Assembly (NCBI GenBank): GCA_963975425.1
Contig: CAXBGS010000002.1
Span: forward strand, 186,001-250,000
From: CAXBGS01 sp963975425
GTDB lineage: Bacteria; Planctomycetota; Planctomycetia; Pirellulales; Pirellulaceae
DNA: 64,000 nucleotides
Reading direction: 5' to 3'
Made by a program: the position numbers and the translations under genes. Shown here one piece after another: positions 16,263 through 25,908 of the stretch. The notes beneath the pieces were generated by a model, which saw only the letters and a list, made by a program, of their open reading frames with translations, searched no databases and was not told the origin of the DNA. Each line of letters starts with the position of its first letter. The stretch's first letter is position 1.

Positions 16263-17806
16263 CCGTTCTGAAGCCAGAAATTGATCTTCCGTGGCAGGAT
16301 CATAAGAGTCTCGCGTATTGGATCGACGAACGAATCTGGGGGCACCGGATATGGGACAACCAGACGCCATGGTTAATTTTCCTTGAGCTGCTTTGCGTCG
16401 CCGAGTCGGCGCAGCGCGAAGGGAAATTGCTTGACGAAGATGGAAAACATTATCCACTGACCTTCAGTCCCTATCAGCGGATGATGCTTCGCAACATTCT
16501 CTACAACAACCAAATCATGCCCTTTATTCAGGACAAGTATCCAGACGACAGTCGCGCTTGGAGCGAGTGGGCCAAGTGGATGAAAGGAAGTGCACGGGGC
16601 GTCGTTGAACGGGACTTTGAGTACGTGGGCGAGCGATTCTCAACTTTTGACGAGTTCGTCAAACTGATCAGTATGTTGCGCACTGCAACCGTCGAGAGTG
16701 ACTCCAATCGCCGATGGTCGTCGCGGTTCTTGTTCCCATTCGGTGACAGCTGTCTTTACGAAGACGTTGGAATCTCAGCTCAAGACAAGCCCACCAGTGA
16801 ATACATCAACTTTGGAAGAACGGGAGAACTGCTCTACCAAATGCTTTGCCGGTCTAGTTCAGCAAGCCAACTCAGGCCGTTTTTCGGCTCGGTCGTCACA
16901 AATCAAAATCCGTGGAATGCACTGGTAGGACAACTTCAGAAGACCGAGTCACCCGACACAAGCCAACGTCGCAGCTGCTATCTACCTTACAAGAACCACC
17001 AAGTTTTTGACGCGCTCGGCGAGGACGTCCTGCATCTCTTTGAGCTGAAGCTACCTCGGTTCGACGACTACCCTCATCTGACAATACTCACGGCAATGCA
17101 TGTCATGCTTTATCAGTTGACGGTTGCAGCCGACTTGACGGGGGGAGAGCGTCCGTTGTTAATCTGCGAAATCGTGGCTCCGAAGAAGACGCTTGTCCGT
17201 GAACTGTCAATTAACAGCTACCAGAATAATTCTCAGCGGTCGGCCAACGCTGTCGCTGCTCTGATCGACGGCATCGCAAATTCGGATGAGTGGATCGCGG
17301 CCAAATCTGCCACCGACGCATACCCGCAATGCAAGAACATCCTGAATCGAGAGATCGCGTGGCCGCGTGATGCAGATGATTACGAGGGGGCGCACGACCC
17401 GGATCTAATGATCCGCTATTTGAAACAGTCTGCTCTCGCTCGGCACCGACAACATGCAGGTAATGTCCATCGGTCTTACGGTCGCTCGATCGGGCTGATT
17501 TCTAAACGAGGCACAAACAAATTGCGATACGCCCCAAACGACGCATTACTTAAAGCGTTGATTCTCGCGAACGTGCGGGACCGAATGGAGTTCAAATTGT
17601 TTTTGAGGCGATTATTTGACCGTTACGGAATTGTGCTGGGAGAGCGTGAAGCAAGAATTGTTATGCAAGACAGCGATTTCGACAGCAAGGCTTTCGAGTC
17701 AAATGCAAGCCGATTGGAGCAGCGGCTCAGCAGCTTGGGAATGCTGAGACGATTGTCCGATGCGTGTGCCTACGTCTTGAATCCGTATTCGGAGGCAACC
17801 CGATGA
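16259..17806 (+). CDS. sspG: PT-dependent restriction protein DptG/SspG
   Basis: 515 residues, the middle member of the FGH restriction module. It has no nuclease or ATPase motif I can point to; it is recognised from its N-terminus (ERIWGHRIWDNQTPWLIFLE, 23-42), its length and its place between the two ATPases. It contains an FSPYQRMMLRNILYNNQ segment and a C-terminal RLEQRLSSLGMLRRLSD helix of winged-helix character. In known systems G is needed with F and H for restriction but its own activity is not settled. It overlaps sspF and sspH by 4 bp each (ATGA at both ends), so the three proteins are likely made in fixed ratio. Confidence 0.84.
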   Translation: MTVLKPEIDLPWQDHKSLAYWIDERIWGHRIWDNQTPWLIFLELLCVAESAQREGKLLDEDGKHYPLTFSPYQRMMLRNILYNNQIMPFIQDKYPDDSRAWSEWAKWMKGSARGVVERDFEYVGERFSTFDEFVKLISMLRTATVESDSNRRWSSRFLFPFGDSCLYEDVGISAQDKPTSEYINFGRTGELLYQMLCRSSSASQLRPFFGSVVTNQNPWNALVGQLQKTESPDTSQRRSCYLPYKNHQVFDALGEDVLHLFELKLPRFDDYPHLTILTAMHVMLYQLTVAADLTGGERPLLICEIVAPKKTLVRELSINSYQNNSQRSANAVAALIDGIANSDEWIAAKSATDAYPQCKNILNREIAWPRDADDYEGAHDPDLMIRYLKQSALARHRQHAGNVHRSYGRSIGLISKRGTNKLRYAPNDALLKALILANVRDRMEFKLFLRRLFDRYGIVLGEREARIVMQDSDFDSKAFESNASRLEQRLSSLGMLRRLSDACAYVLNPYSEATR

Positions 17807-20800
17807 ATCCTGTTGAATTGATTGGGGACGTATTCGTTCGCTACCTTGATACGAACGTTGAGCGAGAGAACGACGAAGGCACCGCGCGGTTGATGATCGA
17901 CCACCTATCGCCGCATCAAACCATCGCCATTGCGGAAGCCGTACTCAACCATCCGGATTGGAAGAGTGCGGTCGACCTGAAACTAAATCAAGACTTCATC
18001 GGCGAATCGAACTTGCCTTCGGAAGTCCTGACATCGAACTCTGTGACGTTCTTCAGAAACCGCCATTGTGATCGTCCTGTTCTACTAGTAGCGAGTACAG
18101 GCGACGAAGAAGATCAGTCGCTCAAAGAGTTTATTCGCATCGGATTGGACGAATTGACCGGAAGCCCTCAGCTGTGGGTTGCTGCGGCCTGTCAGGGGAT
18201 CAGTGTTTCTGAGGAGCATCAGCGGTGGTGGGAAAAGGCAATCGCTGGGCTTTGTGATCTTCGCGTTGTTGCGTTGGAGCGGCTTGCGTCCTACGTGGTG
18301 AAAACACGTGAATTGATTGGTGATGAAGGATTGCCGATCGGAATCGCGCTGGGACGTGCCATGCCCGCATTGCACTTTCCGAAGGATTCCTCCTTTATCG
18401 ACCGAATCAATGACAATCGGCGCACGCACAAGTCTGTTTGGCAACGTGAGTACAATCGAGTTTATCGAAAGAACGCTTGCTTTCTTCGTAAGCAAACGAC
18501 TTCTCAAATCCTGCTTAGTGAAGAGGACTTGGCGAAGTCATTCGACAAGGTCCGTGTTGATATTAAGGATGAACTTCACCCGGTCATCGAAGGCTTCATC
18601 GCGGCGGCAAGCGGGTGGAACCGAGAAGCGGAAGCATTGTCCGAATGCGAATGGGAGGAGGTTCGCCCGCTCTTTGACGGACTGCGACGGGTCACGCTTA
18701 ACCTCGGAGAAGCGACGATCGTTTTCTACGACGAACGTAGTCCTGATCTTCTCAGCGAAGACGATAGCGACTACTTGGAACTGCTGTCCAAACGCCCCAA
18801 GGCCACCGACCCGAACGAGGACGATCAAGCGTTCTATGAATCTCATCGCAATGAGATCAAAGAGGATCGAAAGTTGCGTTCGGCTTGGGACAAATTCATC
18901 TACGGCAGGCCGCGGGAGTGCTTTGACTTCGTGGTCGGCTTGGCCGCAAGCATCGAGTCGCTGTTTAACCAAGCCGGGGAAGCCAAGAAGCGAACGCTTT
19001 TGATCCGTTGTGACAGTGCGACGAAGCGTGAACTGCGAGATCTCAACATCAGTGCGGGAGCATTCTTCGCTAGACGTTATGCTGGACTGAAGGCATTGCT
19101 TGGCAAAAAAGTAAAATGGGATGTCGGGCGATTGTTTGATTTTCCTGTTCTAATCAACGAATGGAGCAACGAGAAAAAGACGCGGCTCAACCGATCGCAG
19201 GCCAAGAAGGCACTGCAGCTCAAGTTCATTCTTGAAGTTGAGTCAGAGAGCACTGAAGGGAACGTAGACAGCTCATCGACGCAATTGATTTGGCAGTATG
19301 ACCCAAATGCTGTGACAAGCGAGTTTGTGGAGGACTGGGTTAGATTGCAGAAGAATCCATTGGTGCGGTGTCGGACTGACCTTGATCCGATTAGCTCGAA
19401 AGGTATCTATCAAGCAGTCGATCTCTCCAACGTCAAGACGTTCATCGCAGCCTACGACCGAACCAAAGGATCGTTCGTCGCTGCGTACAAAAAAGAAAAC
19501 GATCTCGAAAAAGAATGGCGTGCGAACTTAGAGAACGCCGCATCAGATGGATTGATTTCCGAAAGTGTTCGGCAAGAGCTCTCCGAGCAATTTGATTTGT
19601 TTCTCGACGACTACAAATCTGCGATCGAGCGTTTTACAGAGTCGGGTGTTTCTGAAGAGTCACTAACAACGCAACTTGCCAAGTACGCCCGTTTGCTTCA
19701 GACAATCTGTACGGAAGCGAAGGGTGACAGCAATCGCCAGCAGTTGCTTCGCCCCTTGCTTGAGATTGGTGCTGTTGCGATCAATGCAGACATTCCGACC
19801 GTCGTTGTCGCGCCATGGCATCCTTTGCGAATGGCAGCGATCGCCCGGAAAGCAAAGCTGGTCGGCGATATCATTCGTCGCCTGCTTAGCGAGAAGCATG
19901 TTGAGTTTGGCGATCAGCGTTTGTACTTCAAAGAGCTGGTTCGTGAGCTTGAGCACCCTTTCTACCCCGAGGTGGTCGTAGGTTGGATCGACAATGAACC
20001 GCATTTGCTGTCCGTGACAGATACGGTTGGTGACTACAGTCTTCACGAACCGCCAGTTCTTGAAAAGAAACGAGTCGCAACCACTAATGAGAATCCTGCT
20101 CCGGCAGCTGCACGGGTGATGGAACTGCTAAAGCAATACGTCAGTCTACATCCCCACGAACGAGCCAACTTGTCATTGGTGCTTTTCAACAGCGATTCAT
20201 CACGACTTCCGCAAGCGGTTGTTGACCGCATAGGTGTATTGCACGAAGACGATGAGGAAGTTCATTGTCAAATCATCCTTCGACACACCGAGCCAAAACG
20301 TCTGCGACATCTCTACCAAGAGATCATCGAGTCAGCCGATGAAGACGTGGATTCATACAGCCCAAGCGAGGCAACACAAGATTTCCTTGCGAGACTTCGC
20401 ATCGGGATCCTTGTCGATCAAGCTGCTGCACCCGATCCCAAGGATGGATGCCCACACGACATATCTTTTTCTCAAGACGTAATTGCACGTCACGCCAAGC
20501 TGGAATGGTCGCTCGAAGCCTTTAAGCCGGTGCAGCTTGAGAAGTTGGTTCCACCGCGGTGGTCTCGCCGACGGCCAGCGGCCAAAGACGATTTAAAATC
20601 GGTGGTCTATCTCTGTTGCCCTGTTCAAAGTGAGGAAACGTGGGCGTACCTAACGGCCGTAACGACCTTCTTCAAGGGCGACTGGGACGGGAATTCATCA
20701 ACGCGTCTGCTTCCGGTCCGCCAGCTTGATTTCAGTGACAACGAAACTGCAAAAATTTTTGAAGAGACCCACAATCTGGCTAGTTGGGTTGTGAATTACG

Positions 20801-23064
20801 ACGAGTTGCTGGATCGCCGTCAACTTCAGAATCAAAGCGTTAGCATCATTCGATACAAGCAGTCGGCGACTCAGGGCCGAAATCTTGTGATCTCGTCCAC
20901 TGCTAGTTCGGGATTGCTTAAAACGATGCTTCAAAGCAGACTGCGCCAACTCAATTTGGGCTTGAGCGATGAGGACTTTGATTCTCTCGCTACCAAGATG
21001 ATTGACGATGCGAACACCATTTCAGGCGACTTGGCACTGCGTGCCGCCAAACGCGGTAAGAGTGCATACGAATTGATGGGTGTGGTGCTTAGCCGATTCT
21101 TGATCCGACACGAGTTTACCGGTGATCGGTACTTCGGTTGGTATTTCTTGGACGACTATGCCGAATGGCTGGGGCAACGTGAAGAGCAAATTGCCGACTT
21201 GATGATTGTCAGCCCCGAAGAGACAGCGGATGGCGATCTGTTACTGTCAATCGTTTGCTCTGAAGCGAAGTACATTGATGAAGCCAGTCTGTCGAAGAAG
21301 AGAAAGGAAAGTCAAAAACAACTTCGGGACACAGTGCGACGAATCCATGAAGCTTTGTTTGGGAATCCAGATCGGCTCGACCGAGAACTGTGGCTAGCAC
21401 GACTTGCGGATTTGGTCTTGGATGGCGTTGAGTTTGCGGCTGGTCAGTCGCCCAATGTTGGCAACTGGCGTCATGCGATTCGCGATGGGCAATGCAAGAT
21501 CATGCTTCTTGGTTACTCGCATGTCTTCGTCCATTCTCCGGACTTTGACAACTCGGACGCCTTTGAGATTGCCGAGGCCGCCAACTGTCACCAAGAGGTC
21601 TTTGCTCGAAAGGAGCTGCGAGACTTAGTTCTTGCTTACTGGAACGGCGACGATCCGAAGACAGTTCGCAACCGCTGTTTTGATTTCCCGCCTTCCAACA
21701 TCGAGCACGAATTCCAACCACCAACTTCAATCAATCGCAAAGCCAACACCGTTCGCCGTCCCGCACCCACTGAGGACACGGCCGAATCGCAGACCGAAAC
21801 AATGGAGCCGGAAAACCAAGCAGGCGACGAGGATGGTCCATCCCAAGCGACGGGCCTGTCGAGCGACGGACCAGATGAAGTCGTCACAACACCAGAAGCG
21901 TTCTCGGTTTCAGGAACCTGGGCCTACAGTAAAATCGCTCCGGTGGTGAGTCAATTTGCTGAGGTGCGTCAAGTGTCTGAAGTAGACGCTCAATGGCTCA
22001 AGCAGGTCGTTAAACAGATGAAAACTGGCCTCCAGCAATACAACCTGCAGGCTAAGCTGTTATCGGAAACAATGACTCCGAATGCAGCGCTTCTTAAATT
22101 CGCAGGAAGCTCACATCTGACCGTCGAACAGGTAGCAAAGCGACGATCCGAGTTTCTAACTACCCACGGATTGAACATTATTTCAATCCAACCTGAACCT
22201 GGCATCGTGTCCATCGCTGTCGAGCGGGCAGAACGAGAGGTCGTCAACTTGGCAACGATCTGGAAGCAATGGAGCCCCGAACGAACCGCTGGAAACCAAA
22301 ATATCGCGATTGCGGTCCGTGAGAACGATGGTTCAATTCTCTATCTTGACCCGAGCCAAAAACATTCGCCGCATACGTTGATTGCCGGTTCAACCGGCAG
22401 CGGAAAATCAGTCCTGATGCAAAACATTTTGCTGGGAATCGCTGCGACAAATACGCCCGCGCAGGCCGAGATCATTTTGATAGATCCGAAGCAAGGCGTC
22501 GATTACTTTCAGTTTGAGGATCTGCCCCACCTCGGCGGCGGCGTGATCGTGGACAACCAGCAGGCCATTACGCGATTGCAAAACCTCGTAGTAGAAATGG
22601 ATGCCCGATACACGCGGTTCAAGAGCGCTCGTGCAAACAACATCACCTCGTACAACGCGAAAGTTGAAGCAGCCGAGCGAATGCCCACGATTTGGCTGAT
22701 TCACGACGAGTTTGCTGAATGGATGATGGTGGAAGAGTACAAAGAAGCCGTATCCACAACAGTCCAGCGTCTAGGAGTCAAAGCCCGTGCTGCGGGCATC
22801 CACCTAATCTTCGCCGCCCAACGTCCCGACGCCAACGTGATGCCAATGCAACTCCGTGCCAACCTCGGCAATCGTCTTATTCTTCGGGTCGATGGCGAAG
22901 GCACCTCTGAGATCGCGTTGGGAGACAAGGGTGCCGAAAAGCTACTTGGGAAGGGGCACTTGCTTGCGAAACTGGAAGGCGAGACCGGATTGGTTTACGC
23001 CCAAGTTCCTTTGGCATCCGATGAGTTCGTAGACGCCGTGATCGAAGGTTTGAAATCCGCATGA
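17803..23064 (+). CDS. sspH: PT-dependent restriction protein DptH/SspH with FtsK-like C-terminal ATPase
   Basis: 1753 residues, the effector ATPase of the FGH module. The C-terminus is a FtsK/HerA-class motor: Walker A GSTGSGKS at 1529-1536, Walker B WLIHDEFAEW at 1631-1640, then FAAQRPDANVMPMQLRANLG, the sensor region, and a LRVDGEGTSEIALGDKGAEK segment. A Pro/Glu/Thr-rich linker near residues 1320-1370 separates it from the N-terminal ~1300 residues, in which I see no sure domain. In DndFGH/SspFGH loci H is the DNA-translocating or DNA-damaging component. The start at 17803 has GGAGG 7 bp upstream and forms ATGA with the sspG stop; the longer frame from 17764 lacks this. Base composition and codon use do not look different from sspF and sspG. 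Confidence 0.9.
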   Translation: MNPVELIGDVFVRYLDTNVERENDEGTARLMIDHLSPHQTIAIAEAVLNHPDWKSAVDLKLNQDFIGESNLPSEVLTSNSVTFFRNRHCDRPVLLVASTGDEEDQSLKEFIRIGLDELTGSPQLWVAAACQGISVSEEHQRWWEKAIAGLCDLRVVALERLASYVVKTRELIGDEGLPIGIALGRAMPALHFPKDSSFIDRINDNRRTHKSVWQREYNRVYRKNACFLRKQTTSQILLSEEDLAKSFDKVRVDIKDELHPVIEGFIAAASGWNREAEALSECEWEEVRPLFDGLRRVTLNLGEATIVFYDERSPDLLSEDDSDYLELLSKRPKATDPNEDDQAFYESHRNEIKEDRKLRSAWDKFIYGRPRECFDFVVGLAASIESLFNQAGEAKKRTLLIRCDSATKRELRDLNISAGAFFARRYAGLKALLGKKVKWDVGRLFDFPVLINEWSNEKKTRLNRSQAKKALQLKFILEVESESTEGNVDSSSTQLIWQYDPNAVTSEFVEDWVRLQKNPLVRCRTDLDPISSKGIYQAVDLSNVKTFIAAYDRTKGSFVAAYKKENDLEKEWRANLENAASDGLISESVRQELSEQFDLFLDDYKSAIERFTESGVSEESLTTQLAKYARLLQTICTEAKGDSNRQQLLRPLLEIGAVAINADIPTVVVAPWHPLRMAAIARKAKLVGDIIRRLLSEKHVEFGDQRLYFKELVRELEHPFYPEVVVGWIDNEPHLLSVTDTVGDYSLHEPPVLEKKRVATTNENPAPAAARVMELLKQYVSLHPHERANLSLVLFNSDSSRLPQAVVDRIGVLHEDDEEVHCQIILRHTEPKRLRHLYQEIIESADEDVDSYSPSEATQDFLARLRIGILVDQAAAPDPKDGCPHDISFSQDVIARHAKLEWSLEAFKPVQLEKLVPPRWSRRRPAAKDDLKSVVYLCCPVQSEETWAYLTAVTTFFKGDWDGNSSTRLLPVRQLDFSDNETAKIFEETHNLASWVVNYDELLDRRQLQNQSVSIIRYKQSATQGRNLVISSTASSGLLKTMLQSRLRQLNLGLSDEDFDSLATKMIDDANTISGDLALRAAKRGKSAYELMGVVLSRFLIRHEFTGDRYFGWYFLDDYAEWLGQREEQIADLMIVSPEETADGDLLLSIVCSEAKYIDEASLSKKRKESQKQLRDTVRRIHEALFGNPDRLDRELWLARLADLVLDGVEFAAGQSPNVGNWRHAIRDGQCKIMLLGYSHVFVHSPDFDNSDAFEIAEAANCHQEVFARKELRDLVLAYWNGDDPKTVRNRCFDFPPSNIEHEFQPPTSINRKANTVRRPAPTEDTAESQTETMEPENQAGDEDGPSQATGLSSDGPDEVVTTPEAFSVSGTWAYSKIAPVVSQFAEVRQVSEVDAQWLKQVVKQMKTGLQQYNLQAKLLSETMTPNAALLKFAGSSHLTVEQVAKRRSEFLTTHGLNIISIQPEPGIVSIAVERAEREVVNLATIWKQWSPERTAGNQNIAIAVRENDGSILYLDPSQKHSPHTLIAGSTGSGKSVLMQNILLGIAATNTPAQAEIILIDPKQGVDYFQFEDLPHLGGGVIVDNQQAITRLQNLVVEMDARYTRFKSARANNITSYNAKVEAAERMPTIWLIHDEFAEWMMVEEYKEAVSTTVQRLGVKARAAGIHLIFAAQRPDANVMPMQLRANLGNRLILRVDGEGTSEIALGDKGAEKLLGKGHLLAKLEGETGLVYAQVPLASDEFVDAVIEGLKSA

Positions 23065-23076
23065 TCTGTTGGTGCT

Positions 23077-23103
23077 TTGAGTCATACTCCCTATAGCTAT
23101 ACT
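23077..23103 (+). promoter_or_regulatory. weak promoter candidate before the 93-residue gene
   Basis: TTGAGT at 23077-23082 and TATACT at 23098-23103 are spaced 15 bp, shorter than ideal. TATAGCTATA at 23092-23101 is a small palindrome followed by CTTTTT, so it could equally be the remains of a terminator after sspH. The next gene starts at 23147. Confidence 0.25.
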
Positions 23104-23146
23104 TTTTGTTGTAACCTCACCGATTTAGTTAGTAGCAGGCTCCATC

Positions 23147-23428
23147 ATGGCGATTCCCGACGGCGTACGCAGAGAACATTTCCTCGCGGCGATCACTAAG
23201 TTCGAGCAGTTGGGCATGCCGGCTGGTTTCAAGCCTTCTCATACCTACGATGTAGAGCATGACGGCAAGTCTTATCCGCCGCCCGCGATCATCGCCTACG
23301 CGATTGAGGCTGTAACAGGTGAATTGCCGAAGCCGGGGTTTCCAGTAGGGAAGGGAGCAAAGAGCTTTAGGTTGATCACCGAGTGTGGCTTTACAATTAG
23401 GGACAAGCGAAAGCACCAAACTGATTGA
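23147..23428 (+). CDS. stand-alone ScoMcrA-head-like domain protein
   Basis: 93 residues. The pattern (RREHFLAAITKFEQLG, HDGKSYPPPAIIAYAIEAVT, GFPVGKGAKSFRLITECGFT) resembles the small N-terminal 'head' domain of ScoMcrA-like and other HNH/McrB-type restriction proteins, where dGk.YPPKaviglA and a terminal l...GF are typical. Here the domain is alone: no SRA, sulfur-binding or HNH domain follows, and the frame ends cleanly after RKHQTD. It lies 82 bp after sspH on the same strand, so it may belong to the same operon. A regulator, an antagonist or an adaptor of a DNA-reading complex are all possible. Alternatively it is the 5' remnant of a larger restriction gene, although no continuing reading frame is seen downstream. 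Confidence 0.6.
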   Translation: MAIPDGVRREHFLAAITKFEQLGMPAGFKPSHTYDVEHDGKSYPPPAIIAYAIEAVTGELPKPGFPVGKGAKSFRLITECGFTIRDKRKHQTD

Positions 23429-23540
23429 TCAGTAAACGCTAGTCTCGCTGTTTGTCCGGTGATTCGTAGCCGAAACTCCCAAAGCGATGATCAAAAGGCG
23501 AAGGATGTTCTTCAATTACTTGATGCTTGACCGACTGAGC

Positions 23541-24791
23541 TTACTCGCCCAATACGAAGTCAACGACTGGTGCCATGCCTCTAAATGCAGCGACGAATAA
23601 CTCGACCGCCTTTTTCGACTGAATAATCGGGCAATCGTAGTTGAATCGCATGACAACGCCGAATTGGATATTTGATCGTTTGTTCGCCAACAGCTGGTAA
23701 ATCGCGTCACTCCATTGAGGCTGGTACTTTACCTTTGAATTGCCGCCCTTGATGACGGTTCGCATGTCGGCCCCGACGCTGCCATCTTCGATCCCCGGAG
23801 CACTTTGGCTTTTGTAGTGACGCTGTAACGCGTACATCCATGGTTTCGACTTGGCCGACTTTGCAACGATGGGCCTTAAATTGCCTTCGATTTCGTAGAG
23901 CAGCTCGCGAAAAGCATCGATGCCGCCAGCTCGCAACTTCTTCTTGAATCCACCTTTGACACCATTCGGTATGGTGATCGCTGCCTGAGCGCGATCACGG
24001 TTGATAGAGATAGTCAAATGTGGCAAGTCAGTAAAGTTCTTGAAGTCTTAGGCTTGTTTCAGCGGCATATAGTCCCAAACGCCGACTTGCTTCTGGCCGG
24101 TGATTGCGCCGCGACCTTTCCCTTTCGGATCGACACCTATCGCATTTAGATCGGGGTGCTTAATCAATTCTTGGCGAAGAAGTTTGATTAGTCGCTTCCC
24201 CTCAGCGTATGTGTACGGAGTCTTGGCCGCAAAATGAAAGCCGTCGAACATCGTGATGGTTCCTCTGATTTGATAGTTTTCCCATATCATCTGTTGCTCG
24301 AATACTCGCATGTATTCGACGAGAGTGCCCGCCCACTGCGAACGATCAGCACGTTTTGCAAACCAAGCATAGAGCTCGCACCAAGTGACACAGATACAGC
24401 CTGGCAGCAGAGGCGAAAGTTGCTCGTCTACAGTAATGACAACCAACTGCGGACTCTTGTAGCCACGGGCCTCGGTGGTTTTGATGTGACGAACGAGCTG
24501 GTTCTTGGTCAGCTTCGCTTGCACCTTACTCTCGATGAGGACTGCCCATCCATCAGCATCAAAGATCGCTCCATCCGGCAGGCCCGTTTCGGTCAACGCT
24601 GGGGATTCATCACTAGCATCGCCGGGCAGACGCTGTTCAGTCAGCGTGAGTCGATTTTCTTTTGGTGCGTTACGCACTCCAAGAAAGTTTAAGAATGAAG
24701 TGAGCAAATGGCGTTCGCGGTCAAGAGTGACCATCAACGCGTGCGTAAGCCGATTCTCGGGCTGTTGATATTGATCGAATACGTTTCGCAA
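23541..24791 (-). pseudogene. PD-(D/E)xK nuclease-like gene split by one in-frame stop
   Basis: Two frames, 24048-24791 (247 residues) and 23541-24026 (161 residues), are in the same reading frame. Only a TAA at 24048-24050 lies between them, after MPLKQA and before DFKNFTDLPHLTISI. With that stop read through, the product is one protein of about 416 residues. The first part carries PD-(D/E)xK marks: LPDGAIF (D73), VLIESKV (E87, K89) and a downstream lysine-rich helix QLVRHI. The second part keeps a coherent protein-like sequence with conserved aromatic and basic positions, so the lesion is recent or the stop is tolerated. The downstream half has no good ATG; TTG at 24026 would be the only nearby start. 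A sequencing error is possible. Role: probably an accessory restriction nuclease. Confidence 0.65.
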
Positions 24792-24905
24792 AGATTAAGT
24801 CCATAAAAGAACGCAAAGTATGTTTCAGAGATTCTATCACACGAAACTTGCTGAAGAGTGGGCATGGTGTCGGTGACGCGGATCGCTCAGAATAGCAAGC
24901 CGCTC

Positions 24906-24945
24906 ATTGCGGTTTTCAAACTTGGATTGCGGTTTTTAAACTTGG
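24906..24945. repeat. 20-bp tandem direct repeat upstream of mrr
   Basis: ATTGCGGTTTTCAAACTTGG (24906-24925) is followed at once by a second copy (24926-24945) with one change (TTTTCAAA to TTTTTAAA). It lies between the divergent PD-(D/E)xK gene and mrr, ending 47 bp before the mrr ATG. It could be a paired operator or a slippage duplication. Confidence 0.7.
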
Positions 24946-24992
24946 TTCGTGCCGCAGAACATTCACTTGTCCCTTGTCGTTGCTGCTGCCTC

Positions 24993-25907
24993 ATGTCTGT
25001 TCCCGACTTTCAATCCATGTTTGTTCCGTTCTTGAAAATCACCGCCGATGGAGAAGAGCACGCAATCAAGCAAGTCACAGAGTCAATTGCCGACGCGATG
25101 CAACTGTCGAAAGAGGATCGCGAAGAAATGCTCCCCAGCGGTAGCCAGCGACGACTTGCAAATCGCGTGGGCTGGGCGAGGACTCATCTGAAGCACGCAG
25201 GATTGATCGAATACACCGCGCGAGGAGTCATGAAGATCACTCCGCGAGGACAGGAACTGATCGGCAGTCAGCCTTCGTCGCTCACGTTGAAGGATCTTGA
25301 TCAGTTTCCAGAACATTTCGAGTGGCATCACAAGAAACGTCCTGATAAGGCGATTGGCGGCGGCGGTTCAGGCGACGAACCGGAGACTCAGACGCCTGAA
25401 GAGCGAATCGCCAATTTGACGGGCGAACTCAATGCCCAGCTAGCTGACGATCTGTTGAGCCAAGTCCGGAGCATGGACCCGTACAAGTTCGAGCAACTTG
25501 TAATCGACTTGCTCTTCGCGATGGGCTACGGAGGTTCCCGAGCCGAAGCGGCAAAAGTCACCAAGGCGTCGAACGACGAGGGAATTGATGGAATCATCAG
25601 CGAGGATCGTCTCGGCCTCGACATGATCTATGTTCAGGCGAAACGTTGGAAAGACAATGTTGGGCGAAAAGAGATCCAAGCTTTCGTCGGTGCGTTGGCA
25701 GGCAAGCAGGCGAGCAAGGGCGTGTTTATCACGACCAGCAGTTTTCGTAACACCGCGATAGAGTATGCCGAAGCCGTTACGCAAAAAGTTGTTTTGATCG
25801 ACGGCGATCGACTCGGTGAACTGATGATTGAATACGACATCGGTGTATCACGTGATCAAACCTTCACGCTGAAAAAGATTGACACGGACTATTTTGATGA
25901 GGTCTAA
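24993..25907 (+). CDS. mrr: Mrr-family restriction endonuclease
   Basis: 304 residues with the start at MSVPDFQSMFVPFLK. The N-terminal ~95 residues are a winged-helix Mrr_N domain (RRLANRVGWARTHLKHAGLI, then GVMKITPRGQEL). The C-terminal domain is Mrr_cat, a PD-(D/E)xK nuclease: FEQLVIDLLFAMGYGG, then EGIDG with D199, and VQAKRW with QxK at 215-217, then IQAFVGALAG and GVFITTSSF. All catalytic residues are present. Mrr enzymes cut DNA with methylated adenine or cytosine. The longer frame from 24858 passes through the tandem repeat and starts with a non-family segment, so it was rejected. The gene is followed 1 bp later by the metallophosphoesterase, suggesting an operon. Confidence 0.88.
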   Translation: MSVPDFQSMFVPFLKITADGEEHAIKQVTESIADAMQLSKEDREEMLPSGSQRRLANRVGWARTHLKHAGLIEYTARGVMKITPRGQELIGSQPSSLTLKDLDQFPEHFEWHHKKRPDKAIGGGGSGDEPETQTPEERIANLTGELNAQLADDLLSQVRSMDPYKFEQLVIDLLFAMGYGGSRAEAAKVTKASNDEGIDGIISEDRLGLDMIYVQAKRWKDNVGRKEIQAFVGALAGKQASKGVFITTSSFRNTAIEYAEAVTQKVVLIDGDRLGELMIEYDIGVSRDQTFTLKKIDTDYFDEV

Positions 25908-25908
25908 C

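Noticed and set aside
15575..16345. 256-residue minus-strand frame
   Set aside because: Lies antisense to sspF/sspG and is Ser/Arg-rich as expected for a shadow; sspF is supported by family motifs.
9844..23064. BREX or DISARM assignment for the large ATPases
   Set aside because: No PglZ, BrxX-type methyltransferase or DrmA/B pattern is present; DUF4007, PP-loop and DptFGH features explain the locus.
24048..24050. Stop-codon readthrough or recoding in the PD-(D/E)xK gene
   Set aside because: TAA is the least likely codon for programmed readthrough and no stimulatory structure is evident; a nonsense lesion or read error is simpler.
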